This document shows, in pieces, positions 1 to 8,482 of a stretch of 64,000 nt of DNA. The position numbers and the translations under genes are program-made. Position 1 is the first letter of the stretch, and each line of letters starts with the position of its first letter. Origin of the DNA: Mycobacterium sp. E2479. GTDB taxonomy: Bacteria; Actinomycetota; Actinomycetes; Mycobacteriales; Mycobacteriaceae. The notes below the pieces were generated by a model, which saw only the letters and a list, made by a program, of their open reading frames with translations, did no database searches and was not told the origin of the DNA. Location of the stretch: NCBI RefSeq assembly GCF_001667925.1, contig NZ_LZJR01000154.1:186001-250000 (forward strand), read 5' to 3'.

Positions 1-156
1 CATCTTCGACCAGCCGTGCTGGACGGGGTCGAAGTGGCTTCGCGCGATGCCGATGATCTCGCCGATGCGGTCATCTGCCTCGAGAAGTGGCATCAGACCG
101 AACCCGAATGTTCCCGTCGGTCCGGTGACGGCGACCCGCAGCGGTTTGTCGGCCAC
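1..156 (-). CDS. NAD-dependent epimerase/dehydratase family protein, N-terminal part
   Basis: Only the first 52 codons are in the window; the gene continues past position 1. Reading the complement from a GTG at 156, the product begins VADKPLRVAVTGPTGTFGFG. This is a beta strand followed by a glycine-rich turn resembling the TGxxGxxG nucleotide-binding motif of extended SDRs. The start lies 4 bp after the crotonase stop, so the two genes are probably co-transcribed and translationally coupled. Substrate unknown. The family call is fairly safe from the N-terminal motif; the exact function is not determinable. Confidence 0.7.
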   Translation of the reverse strand, partial: MADKPLRVAVTGPTGTFGFGLMPLLEADDRIGEIIGIARSHFDPVQHGWSKM

Positions 157-160
157 CGTT

Positions 161-1063
161 TCAGTCTCTGACCTTGTCGCGCTGGGCTCGTACGACCGGT
201 GGCGTCTTGCCCCACTCGGGCACGCCGTCCTCGGGCTTGGCCATGGGGTTACCGTCGTCATGCACTTGCGCCCAGTGCGCGTGGTTGAGTTCATGCAGTG
301 AGAAGCACGCATTGAGCGAGTTGTGAAAGCCCATATTGTCGACGGTTTGATTGACCGATTCCTTGATGAGCAGCGCCGCCACCGTCGGCACTTCGGCGAC
401 CCGCCGGGCGAAATCCAGCGTCATGTCGCCGAGTTCGTCAGCGGGAAAGACTTTCGCCACCATGCCAAGTGCGAAAGCGTCATTCGCCGATAACGAGTCG
501 CCGGTGAGCATCAACTCCTTGGTCTTGCGCGGGCCGAACTCCCAGGGGTGGGCGAAATACTCCATGCCGCACATGCCCATCCGGGTGCCCACGACGTCGG
601 CGAATTCGGTGTTATCGGCGGCGACGATCAGATCACATGCCCACATCAACATGAGTCCGGCGGAGTAGACCTTGCCGTGAACTTGGGCAACGGTGATCTT
701 GCGAAGGTTGCGCCACCGCAGCGTGTTCTGAAAGAAGTAGTGCCACTCCTGCAACATCAGGCTTTCCGCGCCCTTTCGGGTGCCCCCGTTGACCTTCCAC
801 GAAGGGTGCTGATTCGGCCCGGGAAGATACTCCTGCTGCGCCTCGGGAGACATGACGTCGTGACCGGCGGAGAACATCTTTCCGGTGCCGCCGAGAATGA
901 TCACCCGCACGTTGTCGTCGGCTTCGGCTGCCATGAATGCGTCGTCGAGCTCGACCAGCAGGCCACGGTTCTGGGCGTTCCTGGTTTCCGGTCGATTGAG
1001 CAGAATGCGCACCACCCGCCCGCCGTCATGGCTCTCGACGAGCAGGTACTTGTAATCGGCCAT
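161..1063 (-). CDS. Enoyl-CoA hydratase/isomerase (crotonase) family protein, atypical active site
   Basis: A 300-residue crotonase-fold protein that should bind an acyl-CoA thioester. The first oxyanion-hole segment is SAGHD at residues 66-70 and the second is around Gly136 (VYSAGLMLMWACD). Aligned on the conserved CD (143-144), the positions of the two catalytic glutamates of classical hydratase are Met138 and Val158. Ordinary hydration is therefore unlikely, and isomerase, hydrolase or other crotonase chemistry is more plausible. It is longer than the usual ~260 residues, with an insert at about 75-105 and a charged C-terminal tail. ATG at 1063 is preceded by AGAGGGA. It is divergent from the acyl-CoA dehydrogenase pair and is followed 4 bp later by an epimerase gene. 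Confidence 0.85.
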   Translation of the reverse strand: MADYKYLLVESHDGGRVVRILLNRPETRNAQNRGLLVELDDAFMAAEADDNVRVIILGGTGKMFSAGHDVMSPEAQQEYLPGPNQHPSWKVNGGTRKGAESLMLQEWHYFFQNTLRWRNLRKITVAQVHGKVYSAGLMLMWACDLIVAADNTEFADVVGTRMGMCGMEYFAHPWEFGPRKTKELMLTGDSLSANDAFALGMVAKVFPADELGDMTLDFARRVAEVPTVAALLIKESVNQTVDNMGFHNSLNACFSLHELNHAHWAQVHDDGNPMAKPEDGVPEWGKTPPVVRAQRDKVRD

Positions 1064-1177
1064 GGCGTCCCTCTTTTCCGATTCCGTTCAACTTCATGTG
1101 TGCCCGGACGAACATCTGGCTGCCGTCGGCGATTCAGTGGGCATGCATCGGCTATTATCTACGCGGCATAACTTTAC

Positions 1178-1188
1178 CGTCTCAGACG
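1178..1188. promoter_or_regulatory. Short palindrome in a divergent intergenic region
   Basis: CGTCT-C-AGACG is a perfect 5-bp inverted repeat centred at 1183. It lies between the crotonase start (1063, minus strand) and the acyl-CoA dehydrogenase start (1260, plus strand). The position suits an operator, but the repeat is short and I saw no second copy in the window, so the assignment is weak. Confidence 0.2.
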
Positions 1189-1259
1189 TGTGGAGCAAGC
1201 CACTTCGCCGCTGTCGTGGACTCGTGCGGCGTCGACGACGGACACAAGGGACGCCACAG

Positions 1260-2390
1260 ATGGACGACGAGGACCTGACCGAAGAGCAGCGGATGCTGCA
1301 TCAGACCACCAGGCAGTTCATCGAGGAACAGCTGCCGGTGGCGGCGACCCGAATGCTCCACGACGACCCGATGGGCTACGACAGAGCGTGGTTGTCGCGA
1401 ACAGCCGACCTGGGCTGGTACTCAATGCTGATCGCCGAGAAATACGGCGGCGGCAGCATCACTGGTCGCCCGCTCGTCGACCTGACGACCATCGCCGACT
1501 CGGTGGGCCGTTACCTGCAGCCTGGGCCGTTCATACCAATGAACGTTGTCAGCGCTGCGATCTCGGAGTTCGGCACCGACGCGCAGCGCGAAGATCTGCT
1601 CCCCAAGATCGCCTCCGCCGACGTGGTGGCGACGTGGGCCCCGTTCGATCCCGTAGGGGAGTGGGATGCGGGAGCGAGCCTGGAGGTGTCGCGGGATGGC
1701 GAGCAGATCGTGCTTCGAGGCGTGCGCGGCTTTGTCCCGGAAGCCCAGTCCTGCGACTACCTGCTCGCGGCCGGTCGGTGTGGTGGCGAGCCGGTGCAGA
1801 TCATCGTGCCGACCCAGACCGCCGGTCTCGGCGTCGAAGCGCTGACGTGCTACGACCTTTCGCGTCGCGTCGCAGAGGTGTCGTTCGACGGGGTGCGCCT
1901 GCCGGCCGCGGCCGTCCTCGGCTCCGCCGAAGCCGCCGCGACCCAGAACCTGGAGCGTCAGCTGCAGATCGCTGTGGTGCTGGCTTGCGCGGAAACCGTG
2001 GGCGCGCTCGACGCGATGTTTTCGATGACGGTTGAGTACTCGAAGGACCGTATCGCCTTCGGCCGCCCGATCGGGTCGTTCCAGGCGCTCAAACACGTCA
2101 TGGCCGACCAGTTGCTCTTCCTCGAGAGCTGTAAAGCCGCCACGGCCGAGGCCGCGCGAGTAGTCGACCGCGGCGCCGATGATGCCGCCGAAATCGCGTC
2201 CATGACCGCAGCGTATGTCGATGAGTATGCAACGCAGATTGCCCAGGAGTGCCTGCAGGTGCACGGCGGAATCGGCTTCACGTGGGAGCACGACCTTCAT
2301 CTGTACATGCGGCGAATTCGGACCACCACGAGTATGTGGTGTGAAAAAGCCTGGCACTACGAGCGAATCTGTGAGGTGTGTGCGCTGTGA
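1260..2390 (+). CDS. Acyl-CoA dehydrogenase, catalytic-Glu-bearing subunit of a predicted heteromer
   Basis: A 376-residue FAD-dependent acyl-CoA dehydrogenase that would introduce an alpha,beta double bond in an acyl-CoA. The C-terminal part has HGGIGFTWEHD, with Glu343 at the position of the catalytic base of medium-chain ACAD, and an RIAFGRPIGSFQALKH stretch (about 263-278) typical of FAD contacts. It lacks the usual C-terminal GGSNQIQRN segment. The next gene has that segment but no Glu at the catalytic position. This matches the alpha2-beta2 ACADs of mycobacterial steroid degradation, where two adjacent genes make one enzyme. The start is ATG at 1260, where homology begins; upstream in-frame sequence looks non-coding. 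It overlaps the next gene by a GTGA junction. Confidence 0.85.
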   Translation: MDDEDLTEEQRMLHQTTRQFIEEQLPVAATRMLHDDPMGYDRAWLSRTADLGWYSMLIAEKYGGGSITGRPLVDLTTIADSVGRYLQPGPFIPMNVVSAAISEFGTDAQREDLLPKIASADVVATWAPFDPVGEWDAGASLEVSRDGEQIVLRGVRGFVPEAQSCDYLLAAGRCGGEPVQIIVPTQTAGLGVEALTCYDLSRRVAEVSFDGVRLPAAAVLGSAEAAATQNLERQLQIAVVLACAETVGALDAMFSMTVEYSKDRIAFGRPIGSFQALKHVMADQLLFLESCKAATAEAARVVDRGADDAAEIASMTAAYVDEYATQIAQECLQVHGGIGFTWEHDLHLYMRRIRTTTSMWCEKAWHYERICEVCAL

Positions 2391-3658
2391 GCGAGGCAGG
2401 CGAACTCGATCAGTACCGCGCTGCGATGCGGGAATGGTTGTCGGCGAATCTCGCGCGACGCACAGCCGAATCCGACGGAGGAATCCCGAACGAGGTGACC
2501 GCTGAGGAAGTCGCCGCTGGCCGAACACTGCAGAGGAGGGTGTACGACGCGGGATATCTGGGCATCAACATCCCGATCGAGTACGGCGGTCAGGGGCTCG
2601 GCGACGCTCATCAACAGATATGGGTCGACGAGTCCGCCGGCTATGACGTGCCACTGCCGGCCGGTATCGCGTCTGTCGTCACGATGCGGGTTGTCCTGCC
2701 GACGTTGCTGCAGAACGCCACCGAGGAACAAAAGCGCGAGTGGATTCCGCGCATCCTGCGCGGTGAGGACATCTGGGTTCAGTTGTTGTCCGAGCCAGAC
2801 GCGGGGTCCGACCTTGCCGGAATTCGCACCCAGGCCCGTCGCGACGGCGACAAGTGGATCCTGCAGGGCACCAAACTCTGGTCCTCTGGCGCCATCCACG
2901 CCGACTACGGGATCTGTTTGGCGCGTACGGATCCGACTGTGCCCAAACATCGCGGGCTCACCTGGTTCAAGGTTCCGTTGCATGATGAGCGCGTCACCGT
3001 GCGTCCGGTCCGCCAGGTCAACGGCAGCGAGGAGTTCTGTGAGGAATTCCTCGACGACGTCGTGGTCGGCGAGGACATGGTCATCGGGTCGGTGAACGAC
3101 GGCTGGAAGGTCGCGAACTCGATGCTCATGTTCGAACGCGGAGCCGGGCACATCGACCTGTCCCGCTCTACCTTCCAGTCCCGCAACAAGCAGGCTTCCG
3201 ATCTCATCGAGTTGGCGCTGACCTGCGCTCCACCCGGCAGCGAAACGGCTCGCGGGCGCAGGATCGGCCCGATAATCGCAGCCCAGCGCACCAAAGACTG
3301 GGTTCACGAAGCGCTCACGCGTCGCGTTACGGCGCGCCTCATGCGGGGATCGGCCAACCCTGCCACGTCTGCGCTGATCAAGCTGTCGATTGGCACCCGC
3401 GGACCTGACCGCGCCATCGCCGGCATGCAGATCGCCGGGCGCAATGCGGTCGCCTGGCGCGGCGCCGGTTCGGCAGGGGAGAAGGCGGCCAACAACTTTG
3501 TCTATGGGCGACAGTTCGCAATCGCGGGTGGCAGCAATCAGATCCAGCGCAACATCATCAGCGAACGCGTTCTCGGCCTCCCCCGCGAGCCGAGCTACGA
3601 CAACGAAAAGCCGTTCAAGGACGTCATGCGGGACGCCCGAAAGTGGACGGCCGGCTGA
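2387..3658 (+). CDS. Acyl-CoA dehydrogenase, partner subunit (GGSNQIQ type)
   Basis: A 423-residue ACAD. N-terminal helices are followed by the beta-domain motif LSEPDAGSDLAGI (about 140-152) and a C-terminal AGGSNQIQRNIISERVLGLPR-like segment used in FAD and dimer contacts. I see no GxGxxxE catalytic segment, so it probably pairs with the preceding gene, which has the glutamate. GTG at 2387 overlaps the upstream stop as GTGA; a GTG nine bases earlier is an alternative. Product and substrate are inferred from the family only. The gene is last in its two-gene operon and is followed by a stem-loop at 3698. Confidence 0.85.
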   Translation: MSEAGELDQYRAAMREWLSANLARRTAESDGGIPNEVTAEEVAAGRTLQRRVYDAGYLGINIPIEYGGQGLGDAHQQIWVDESAGYDVPLPAGIASVVTMRVVLPTLLQNATEEQKREWIPRILRGEDIWVQLLSEPDAGSDLAGIRTQARRDGDKWILQGTKLWSSGAIHADYGICLARTDPTVPKHRGLTWFKVPLHDERVTVRPVRQVNGSEEFCEEFLDDVVVGEDMVIGSVNDGWKVANSMLMFERGAGHIDLSRSTFQSRNKQASDLIELALTCAPPGSETARGRRIGPIIAAQRTKDWVHEALTRRVTARLMRGSANPATSALIKLSIGTRGPDRAIAGMQIAGRNAVAWRGAGSAGEKAANNFVYGRQFAIAGGSNQIQRNIISERVLGLPREPSYDNEKPFKDVMRDARKWTAG

Positions 3659-3697
3659 CATGACCGGCAGAGGCGGGCAAACCTCGCCGCTTGCGAC

Positions 3698-3726
3698 CGA
3701 CTTTCCTAAGTTTGTTGGGAAAGTCG
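3698..3726. terminator. Stem-loop after the ACAD operon
   Basis: CGACTTTCC and GGAAAGTCG form a perfect 9-bp inverted repeat with an 11-nt loop, 40 bp after the stop at 3658. There is no T-run, as is common in actinobacterial terminators. An operator for the downstream secreted-protein genes is an alternative reading. Confidence 0.45.
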
Positions 3727-3870
3727 CAGCGGGACCCGGCGCGGAGGGAATGTCCCACCGGTTATGTGGATTGTGGCCGGTGACCGGGCGGAAAAGTTCA
3801 ACCCGACGGTGTCGCAACCCACAGGCGTCATACTGAACATCGAACCGGAGCCCCCGAGGAGCAGAACCCC

Positions 3871-4293
3871 ATGATTCGCGGCTTACGAGTGATGATCGCG
3901 CTGATCATGGGTTGCTCCGAGGCGGTGGGAGCCCCCGCAATCGCTCGCGCCGATGAGTCGGTGACGTACGAGGTACTCGCGCAGTCGCCCTCACTCACTG
4001 CGGTGGACGCCGAGTACACCGACGGCGCGGGCCAAGTCGCTGTGCAGAATGTTTCGCTGCCGTGGCGAATGAATGCGACAGTGCCTGACGCTCATAGCGT
4101 CGACACGACGATTCGCGTCACGTGGCCATCGCCGGTGCGCTACAAGTGGGTGATCGTCCGAATCTTCACCCGCGGCAGCATGCTGTGCGAATCCATTGCC
4201 GACAAGGGCGAAACAACCTGCACCGGTAGGGGATATTACAAAGGCGAGATGCCCAGATGGATGCCGCCCATGTCTCCTCCCGGCGCTAGCTGA
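3871..4293 (+). CDS. MmpS-like small secreted or membrane-anchored protein
   Basis: A 140-residue protein with a hydrophobic N-terminus (residues 4-26, ending AIARADES) that reads as a signal sequence. The following SVTYEVLAQ, an A.YTD segment and VQNVSLPWRMN resemble the beta-sandwich core of mycobacterial MmpS proteins, which assist MmpL transporters, although no mmpL gene is present here. Two cysteines (CES and CTG, about 110-122) could form a disulfide outside the membrane. ATG at 3871 follows a CGAGGAG ribosome site. It stands 34 bp before another secreted-protein gene. The MmpS relation comes from motif resemblance and is tentative. Confidence 0.6.
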   Translation: MIRGLRVMIALIMGCSEAVGAPAIARADESVTYEVLAQSPSLTAVDAEYTDGAGQVAVQNVSLPWRMNATVPDAHSVDTTIRVTWPSPVRYKWVIVRIFTRGSMLCESIADKGETTCTGRGYYKGEMPRWMPPMSPPGAS

Positions 4294-4327
4294 GCATCGC
4301 AGTCCCGGCCACTCCTACTACAGGCGG

Positions 4328-4735
4328 ATGAAAATGAGAAACCGATTCGTACGCCGCTCAATGATCGGGGCTGCTCTCGCCGGGCTGATAGCCGGAGCCC
4401 CCCTCGCATTCACTCCCGCCACGGCGTCCGCCGCGCCATGTGATGAAGCAAGCTGTGTCGCACACGTGAGGACCGATGCAGTCGCGGGTGCGGAGTGCCA
4501 AGCGTCCAGACTCTATGCCTTCGGGCTCGACGCGAGCGGAAATACCTTCATCTGCTACGCCACATACCGCAACCCGACAACGGCGACGTGGGTGCCGGTT
4601 CCCGGCATCGTTGGAGTGCGTGATTTCGGGGCCCTCTGTTCCGGCGGAGGGGTGGCCCAATCGCTCGACGGCATACCGATGGTATGCAGAGATGGCATCT
4701 GGGACCGCTACACACCCGCACTTCCGGTGTCGTAA
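4328..4735 (+). CDS. Small secreted cysteine-containing protein of unknown function
   Basis: The product has 135 residues. The basic start MKMRNRFVRR is followed by a hydrophobic stretch and an ATASAAP cleavage-like site near residues 36-38, a clear Sec signal peptide. The mature part has six cysteines (CDEASC, AEC, FIC, LCS, VCR), enough for three disulfides, and a tryptophan/aspartate-rich end. I do not recognise the family beyond 'mycobacterial exported protein'. ATG at 4328 was chosen because the signal peptide begins there; in-frame upstream sequence overlaps the preceding gene and lacks signal features. Confidence 0.6.
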   Translation: MKMRNRFVRRSMIGAALAGLIAGAPLAFTPATASAAPCDEASCVAHVRTDAVAGAECQASRLYAFGLDASGNTFICYATYRNPTTATWVPVPGIVGVRDFGALCSGGGVAQSLDGIPMVCRDGIWDRYTPALPVS

Positions 4736-4867
4736 ACGGCGTCAGTCGTCAAACCTGGCGGTAAGCAGCCTCTTAGCTGGGCATTCCTTGAGCGAGGTCG
4801 TCGTGGTCGATGCCGTCTGACTGTGTGCGTCGTTGGACGGACAGGTCAAGAACCGATGTCAGTTCCC

Positions 4868-4895
4868 TTGGCCGTGATTTAGTTATATATATTTG
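4868..4895 (+). promoter_or_regulatory. AT-rich probable promoter of the DUF35/thiolase-fold pair
   Basis: A run TTATATATATTTG (4883-4895) stands out in GC-rich surroundings about 60 bp before the GTG at 4954. It can supply a TATATT-like -10 box, with TTGGCC at 4868 as a poor -35 at short spacing. The assignment rests on base composition and position only. Confidence 0.35.
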
Positions 4896-4953
4896 AAAAA
4901 TCCGACGATCCGTGGCGGCCTCAGTGAGACCGCGCCACAGGAGGGGGTCAAAC

Positions 4954-5376
4954 GTGAGCGATCAGGTGCTCTACCCGCCGATGCCCAAGCCCGACAGCGT
5001 GAGCGAATTCTTCTGGAGCGGCGTGGATCGCCATGAACTCTTGATCCTGCGGTGCCAGGCATGTGCGACCTATCTGCATCCACCCAAGGAGGTCTGTCGA
5101 ACCTGTCTGAGCACAAATTTGAAGCCCGAGCGGGTATCGGGCAAGGCCACGCTCGTCACCTGGACAGAGCCCCGCAAGGCCTACGATCCGTACTTCGCTG
5201 CCCATCAGCCTTACATCTTCGCCACTGTAAACCTCGTCGAGCAGGAGCCGCTGCGCTTCGCGACAAATCTCGTCGACTGCACCGGTGACGAGCTGCGGAT
5301 CGGACAACCGCTGGCAGTGACATTCCGTGAAGTCGCCCCGGGCTGTACCCTGCCGCTGTTCGAGGTCGTCGGGTGA
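4954..5376 (+). CDS. DUF35 OB-fold protein with zinc ribbon (thiolase/aldolase partner)
   Basis: A 140-residue protein with a rubredoxin-like zinc ribbon, CQAC...CRTC (about residues 31-50), followed by an OB-fold beta region (VTWTEPRKAYDPYF onward). DUF35 proteins of this kind form complexes with thiolase-fold enzymes; in steroid side-chain degradation the ChsH2 DUF35 domain is required by the Ltp2 aldolase. The thiolase-fold gene starts within its stop codon (TGATG), so a complex is very likely. GTG at 4954 follows an AGGAGGGGG ribosome site. This is the first of three such pairs in the window. Confidence 0.85.
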   Translation: MSDQVLYPPMPKPDSVSEFFWSGVDRHELLILRCQACATYLHPPKEVCRTCLSTNLKPERVSGKATLVTWTEPRKAYDPYFAAHQPYIFATVNLVEQEPLRFATNLVDCTGDELRIGQPLAVTFREVAPGCTLPLFEVVG

Positions 5377-6542
5377 TGACCATGATGCAAAATCGCGTCG
5401 CGATCGCCGGCGTCGGGTATTCGGAAACGGGCCGTATGCTGCCGTTCTCAGACGATCAACTCGTGACGCAGGCCGTCACGGCCGCCCTCGATGACGCGGG
5501 CCTGAAACAAGGCGATATCGATGGGATTTCGACGACCGGCGGCGTTTCAATGTCGATCGGATCCCTACTCGGCATCTTGCCCCTGAATTGGTTCTTCACC
5601 TCGAGCCTATACGGACCCTCTTTCGCCGAGACGGCAGTAATGGCCATGGACGCAGTCGCTTCCGGCTCGTGCCACACCGCACTGGCCTTGCGTGTCATTC
5701 GTCAGCCGCGCGCGGGGGAGCACCCGATTGCCGCGATAACCTCCGGCGGGCCGGCCGACGGACCTACCCGAGTCGGCGGGCAACAGCAGTGGACAGCGCC
5801 GTTCGGCGGCAGCCTGCCGGCCGCGTTCATCGGCGGCCTTCAGATGCAGCGATATATGAGCGAATTCGGTGCCACGGAAGAAGATTTCGCGCGGCACGCC
5901 GTCGTCCAGCGCAGTCATGCGATGCGAAACCCCGAGGCGTTATTTCGTGAGCCGCTCGGTGCCGACGAGTATCTGGCGTCGCGCTACGTCAGCAAACCGG
6001 TGCGACTCCTCGATTGCGACTACCCGGTGGATTCCGCATCCGCGGTCATATTCACCACTCCCGAGCGAGCCAGACAATGCAGTAAGCCTACCGTTCTGGT
6101 CGACTCGTGGGCGATGTCCGCGGTGGCCGACATCGACATGGCACTGCTCGACGACTTCACTTCGAACGCGATCGGTCATTGCAGTGAAACCCTATGGTCC
6201 CGAACCGATCTGCGGCCCGCAGACGTCGACTGCGCCGGACTGTACGACGGCTTCTCAATCATCACGTTCGAATGGCTTGACGCTCTTGGATTCTGTGGCC
6301 GGGGAGAGGCGCCACAATTCATCAACGACGGACACACCGGACCCGGTGGGTCACTCCCGACCAACACAGACGGCGGTGCTTGCAATGTCGGCCGTCGCCA
6401 CGGGGCCAACTTCTGCATCGAATCGGTCAGGCAACTTCGTGGTGAATGTGGGGAGCGGCAGGTACCCGGGGCGGAAGTCGCGGTCTGGTCGAACGCCACC
6501 GGTTCGTTCGCAGGTGCCGCGATCCTCACTGTTGATCGATGA
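5376..6542 (+). CDS. Thiolase-fold (SCP-x/Ltp2-like) protein, probable CoA-thioester aldolase or acyltransferase
   Basis: A 388-residue thiolase-superfamily protein: VAIAGVGYSETG at the start, an N-terminal domain to about 240, and LCDxLYDGF-like and GGSLPTNTDGG segments in the C-terminal domain. No cysteine occupies the nucleophile region (FTSSLYGPSFAETA, about 75-88), and the position of the canonical thiolase His near the C-terminus is Arg. Claisen thiolysis is therefore unlikely. Ltp2-like retro-aldol cleavage with the DUF35 partner just upstream fits better. ATG at 5376 overlaps the upstream stop by one base. Function is inferred from motif loss and context. Confidence 0.75.
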   Translation: MTMMQNRVAIAGVGYSETGRMLPFSDDQLVTQAVTAALDDAGLKQGDIDGISTTGGVSMSIGSLLGILPLNWFFTSSLYGPSFAETAVMAMDAVASGSCHTALALRVIRQPRAGEHPIAAITSGGPADGPTRVGGQQQWTAPFGGSLPAAFIGGLQMQRYMSEFGATEEDFARHAVVQRSHAMRNPEALFREPLGADEYLASRYVSKPVRLLDCDYPVDSASAVIFTTPERARQCSKPTVLVDSWAMSAVADIDMALLDDFTSNAIGHCSETLWSRTDLRPADVDCAGLYDGFSIITFEWLDALGFCGRGEAPQFINDGHTGPGGSLPTNTDGGACNVGRRHGANFCIESVRQLRGECGERQVPGAEVAVWSNATGSFAGAAILTVDR

Positions 6543-6551
6543 TGAAGAGGC

Positions 6552-7796
6552 TCAGCTGCCAATCAGTGCGAGGATCAGGTGCTCCTGGCCCAATCCGACG
6601 AGGAACCCGAGCGCCGCACCGACGACGATGATGATCCACTCGTCGTTCTTGAATATAGGACGCATCAGGTTTTCGAACGTCTCCGCGTCCATCTCGTTCA
6701 TCTTTTCGACCATCAGTTCTTCGAGGTTAATCCGCTCCGAGAAGTATTTCTCGACATAGCCTATGTTCTCCGGGAGCTGCGCGATCACGACGTCAGCGAT
6801 CCGCCGCTTCATGTCCCGGTACTGTCGGCCGCCGACCGCGTTGATGATGCGCGCCGCGAAACCCAGTTGCCTGTCGATGGATTCACGGATCTCGGTTTGA
6901 ATCGCGTAAAAAAATTGGTCTGACATAGGGCCGGTGAGAAGGTCATTCAGTATGGCCTTTGGGGTAAAGATTTCATTGGCCATCAGCGCGGCGTAATCGC
7001 GGGTGATCTGCACGCGGTTCGCTTGGAACACGCCCTGCCACTTGAAGCCCGGGAAGATAGTGCGTCGGTGCAACGGCCGGAAGATCATCTGCAGCGCCAC
7101 GTAGTCGGTGAGGCCGCCCGTCAGTAAGCCGAACGCGGGCAACGTCCACGCCCATCCGGTCAGACCGAATGCGAGGGCCTGGACCAGGCCGATGATGAAT
7201 CCGAAGACCAGTCCGGCCCTGGCGAAGAATTTGAACGAAGTCTTGCCCATGTCGTCGAAGAGCTCGACGAGCTTCCTCTTGTCCCCGACCAGCTTTGTGA
7301 CAACCATGTGCCTCACGTCGAAAAACCGGTCGAGTTGACCCTGGAACTGCTCGAACATGGCGCGCGAGGCCGCTGGCATGCGAGTTTCCACGCCTTTGAC
7401 GATCAGGTCTTTGACCTGGTCGGGAGTGGCACGCCAAACCTGGGGCTGGAGCGACATCATCATCACGTCGACGATCTCTGCGGTCGCCCCCCGTAATGGT
7501 TCTTGAAGTTCGTTGACCATCTCTTCGGGATCTAACTGGTCGAAAATCTCGTGCGGAGCGATGATTTCGGATGTCAACGAGTCGACCATTTGTGCAGCCA
7601 TCTTCGGTGCCAGTCGGGGAATCTGGCCCTGCCAGCCGAGGTAAGGCTTGATGCCCTTGAACTCGATCGGATAGAACATCATCTTGAGAGCGAGAATCTT
7701 TGTGGCCCAGCCGATCAGGGCGGCGCCGAGTGGGATCGAGATGTAAACCCACAACGGGTGGGTGAAGATGGCACCGAACTCGACATAGATCCTCAC
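6552..7796 (-). CDS. DUF445 family membrane protein
   Basis: About 414 residues. The start segment VYISIPLGAALIGWATKILALKMMF combines a membrane helix with the DUF445 signature GWxTNxxAxxMxFxP; PYLGWQGQIPRLAPKMA follows. The central region (FARAGLVFGFIIGLVQALAFGLTG onward) adds two hydrophobic segments with a second GLTDYVALQMIFRP repeat. The end (IIIVVGAALGFLVGLGQ) forms another membrane helix. The cellular role of DUF445 is not established. I prefer GTG at 7796, which overlaps the upstream stop as GTGA; an ATG at 7811 adds five residues. It ends 10 bp from the convergent thiolase-fold gene. Confidence 0.8.
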   Translation of the reverse strand: MRIYVEFGAIFTHPLWVYISIPLGAALIGWATKILALKMMFYPIEFKGIKPYLGWQGQIPRLAPKMAAQMVDSLTSEIIAPHEIFDQLDPEEMVNELQEPLRGATAEIVDVMMMSLQPQVWRATPDQVKDLIVKGVETRMPAASRAMFEQFQGQLDRFFDVRHMVVTKLVGDKRKLVELFDDMGKTSFKFFARAGLVFGFIIGLVQALAFGLTGWAWTLPAFGLLTGGLTDYVALQMIFRPLHRRTIFPGFKWQGVFQANRVQITRDYAALMANEIFTPKAILNDLLTGPMSDQFFYAIQTEIRESIDRQLGFAARIINAVGGRQYRDMKRRIADVVIAQLPENIGYVEKYFSERINLEELMVEKMNEMDAETFENLMRPIFKNDEWIIIVVGAALGFLVGLGQEHLILALIGS

Positions 7797-8482
7797 TTCG
7801 CGGCGTCCCATACTTGCTGGCCCAGCGCGCTGATCCGCACTGTTCGTTTGATCACCCGCGCTGGACGTATTCCGCGTCGCGCTTTGGCCTGCGCGAGGCT
7901 CACAGCGTCATCGGCGAGCAAGATCTCGTAGTCGCTCTCCATCGAGGTCGGGCCCTCAGGCCCGATGACCGCCAAACCCAAATGCACCATCCGGGCGAGG
8001 TAGAGCGGAGTGTGGTCGGGCAGTGAAACCCCTGCAACGCGACCTACAGTTGACGCGTTTTCCAGCGCCATCACCGAGCTGGCGCCGGCGCTGGGTTCCG
8101 CGACGTGCACAACGGGATAGGTCGACCCATCCGACAGCGCCGCGAGGATGCGTGCTTCGTCGGGCAACATTGCCTCTAGCAGAGCGCGGTGGAGATCGTC
8201 GAGGCTATCGTCGGGCGAGTTGTAAATCGCCCTGTCAAGCAACGACTGAAGGACATCGGTCGGGGACGCGAGCGCAGCCGCTTCGGCGAGCGGAGGCCCG
8301 TTCGCCGAGGTGCCTGCCGCATCGTCGAGCTGCGCGAGGTGTTGTCGAATCAGTCCGACCACATAGCGCTCCGAGGTGAGGACCACTGGCAACACACCGG
8401 CGACCATGACGTCTGCCGCGGTCTGAAAGCTGCTGCGAATAAGCCTCGTCGCGTACATTGGATCAGCCGTCGTTCTCTGCAC
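7793..8482 (-). CDS. Abi-alpha (DUF4393)-like protein
   Basis: A 229-residue protein with a hydrophobic N-terminal third (VMVAGVLPVVLTSERYVVGLI) and the segment LPDEARILAALSDGSTYPVVHV (about residues 109-130). That segment resembles the PDEARIL core of the Abi-alpha/DUF4393 family, which was first linked to phage abortive infection. The C-terminus (ESDYEILLADDAV) is soluble and charged. The gene is translationally coupled to the DUF445 membrane protein by a GTGA overlap, so they may act together at the membrane. An internal ATG at 8458 is an alternative start. Family assignment is moderate and the role unknown. Confidence 0.6.
   Translation of the reverse strand: MQRTTADPMYATRLIRSSFQTAADVMVAGVLPVVLTSERYVVGLIRQHLAQLDDAAGTSANGPPLAEAAALASPTDVLQSLLDRAIYNSPDDSLDDLHRALLEAMLPDEARILAALSDGSTYPVVHVAEPSAGASSVMALENASTVGRVAGVSLPDHTPLYLARMVHLGLAVIGPEGPTSMESDYEILLADDAVSLAQAKARRGIRPARVIKRTVRISALGQQVWDAAK

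Noticed and set aside
161..1063. Calling the first crotonase a functional enoyl-CoA hydratase
   Set aside because: Both positions of the catalytic glutamates are non-acidic, so only the family name is supported.
2357..3817. 486-residue minus-strand open frame opposite the ACAD pair
   Set aside because: Low-complexity composition and no motif, while the plus strand has clear ACAD motifs throughout.
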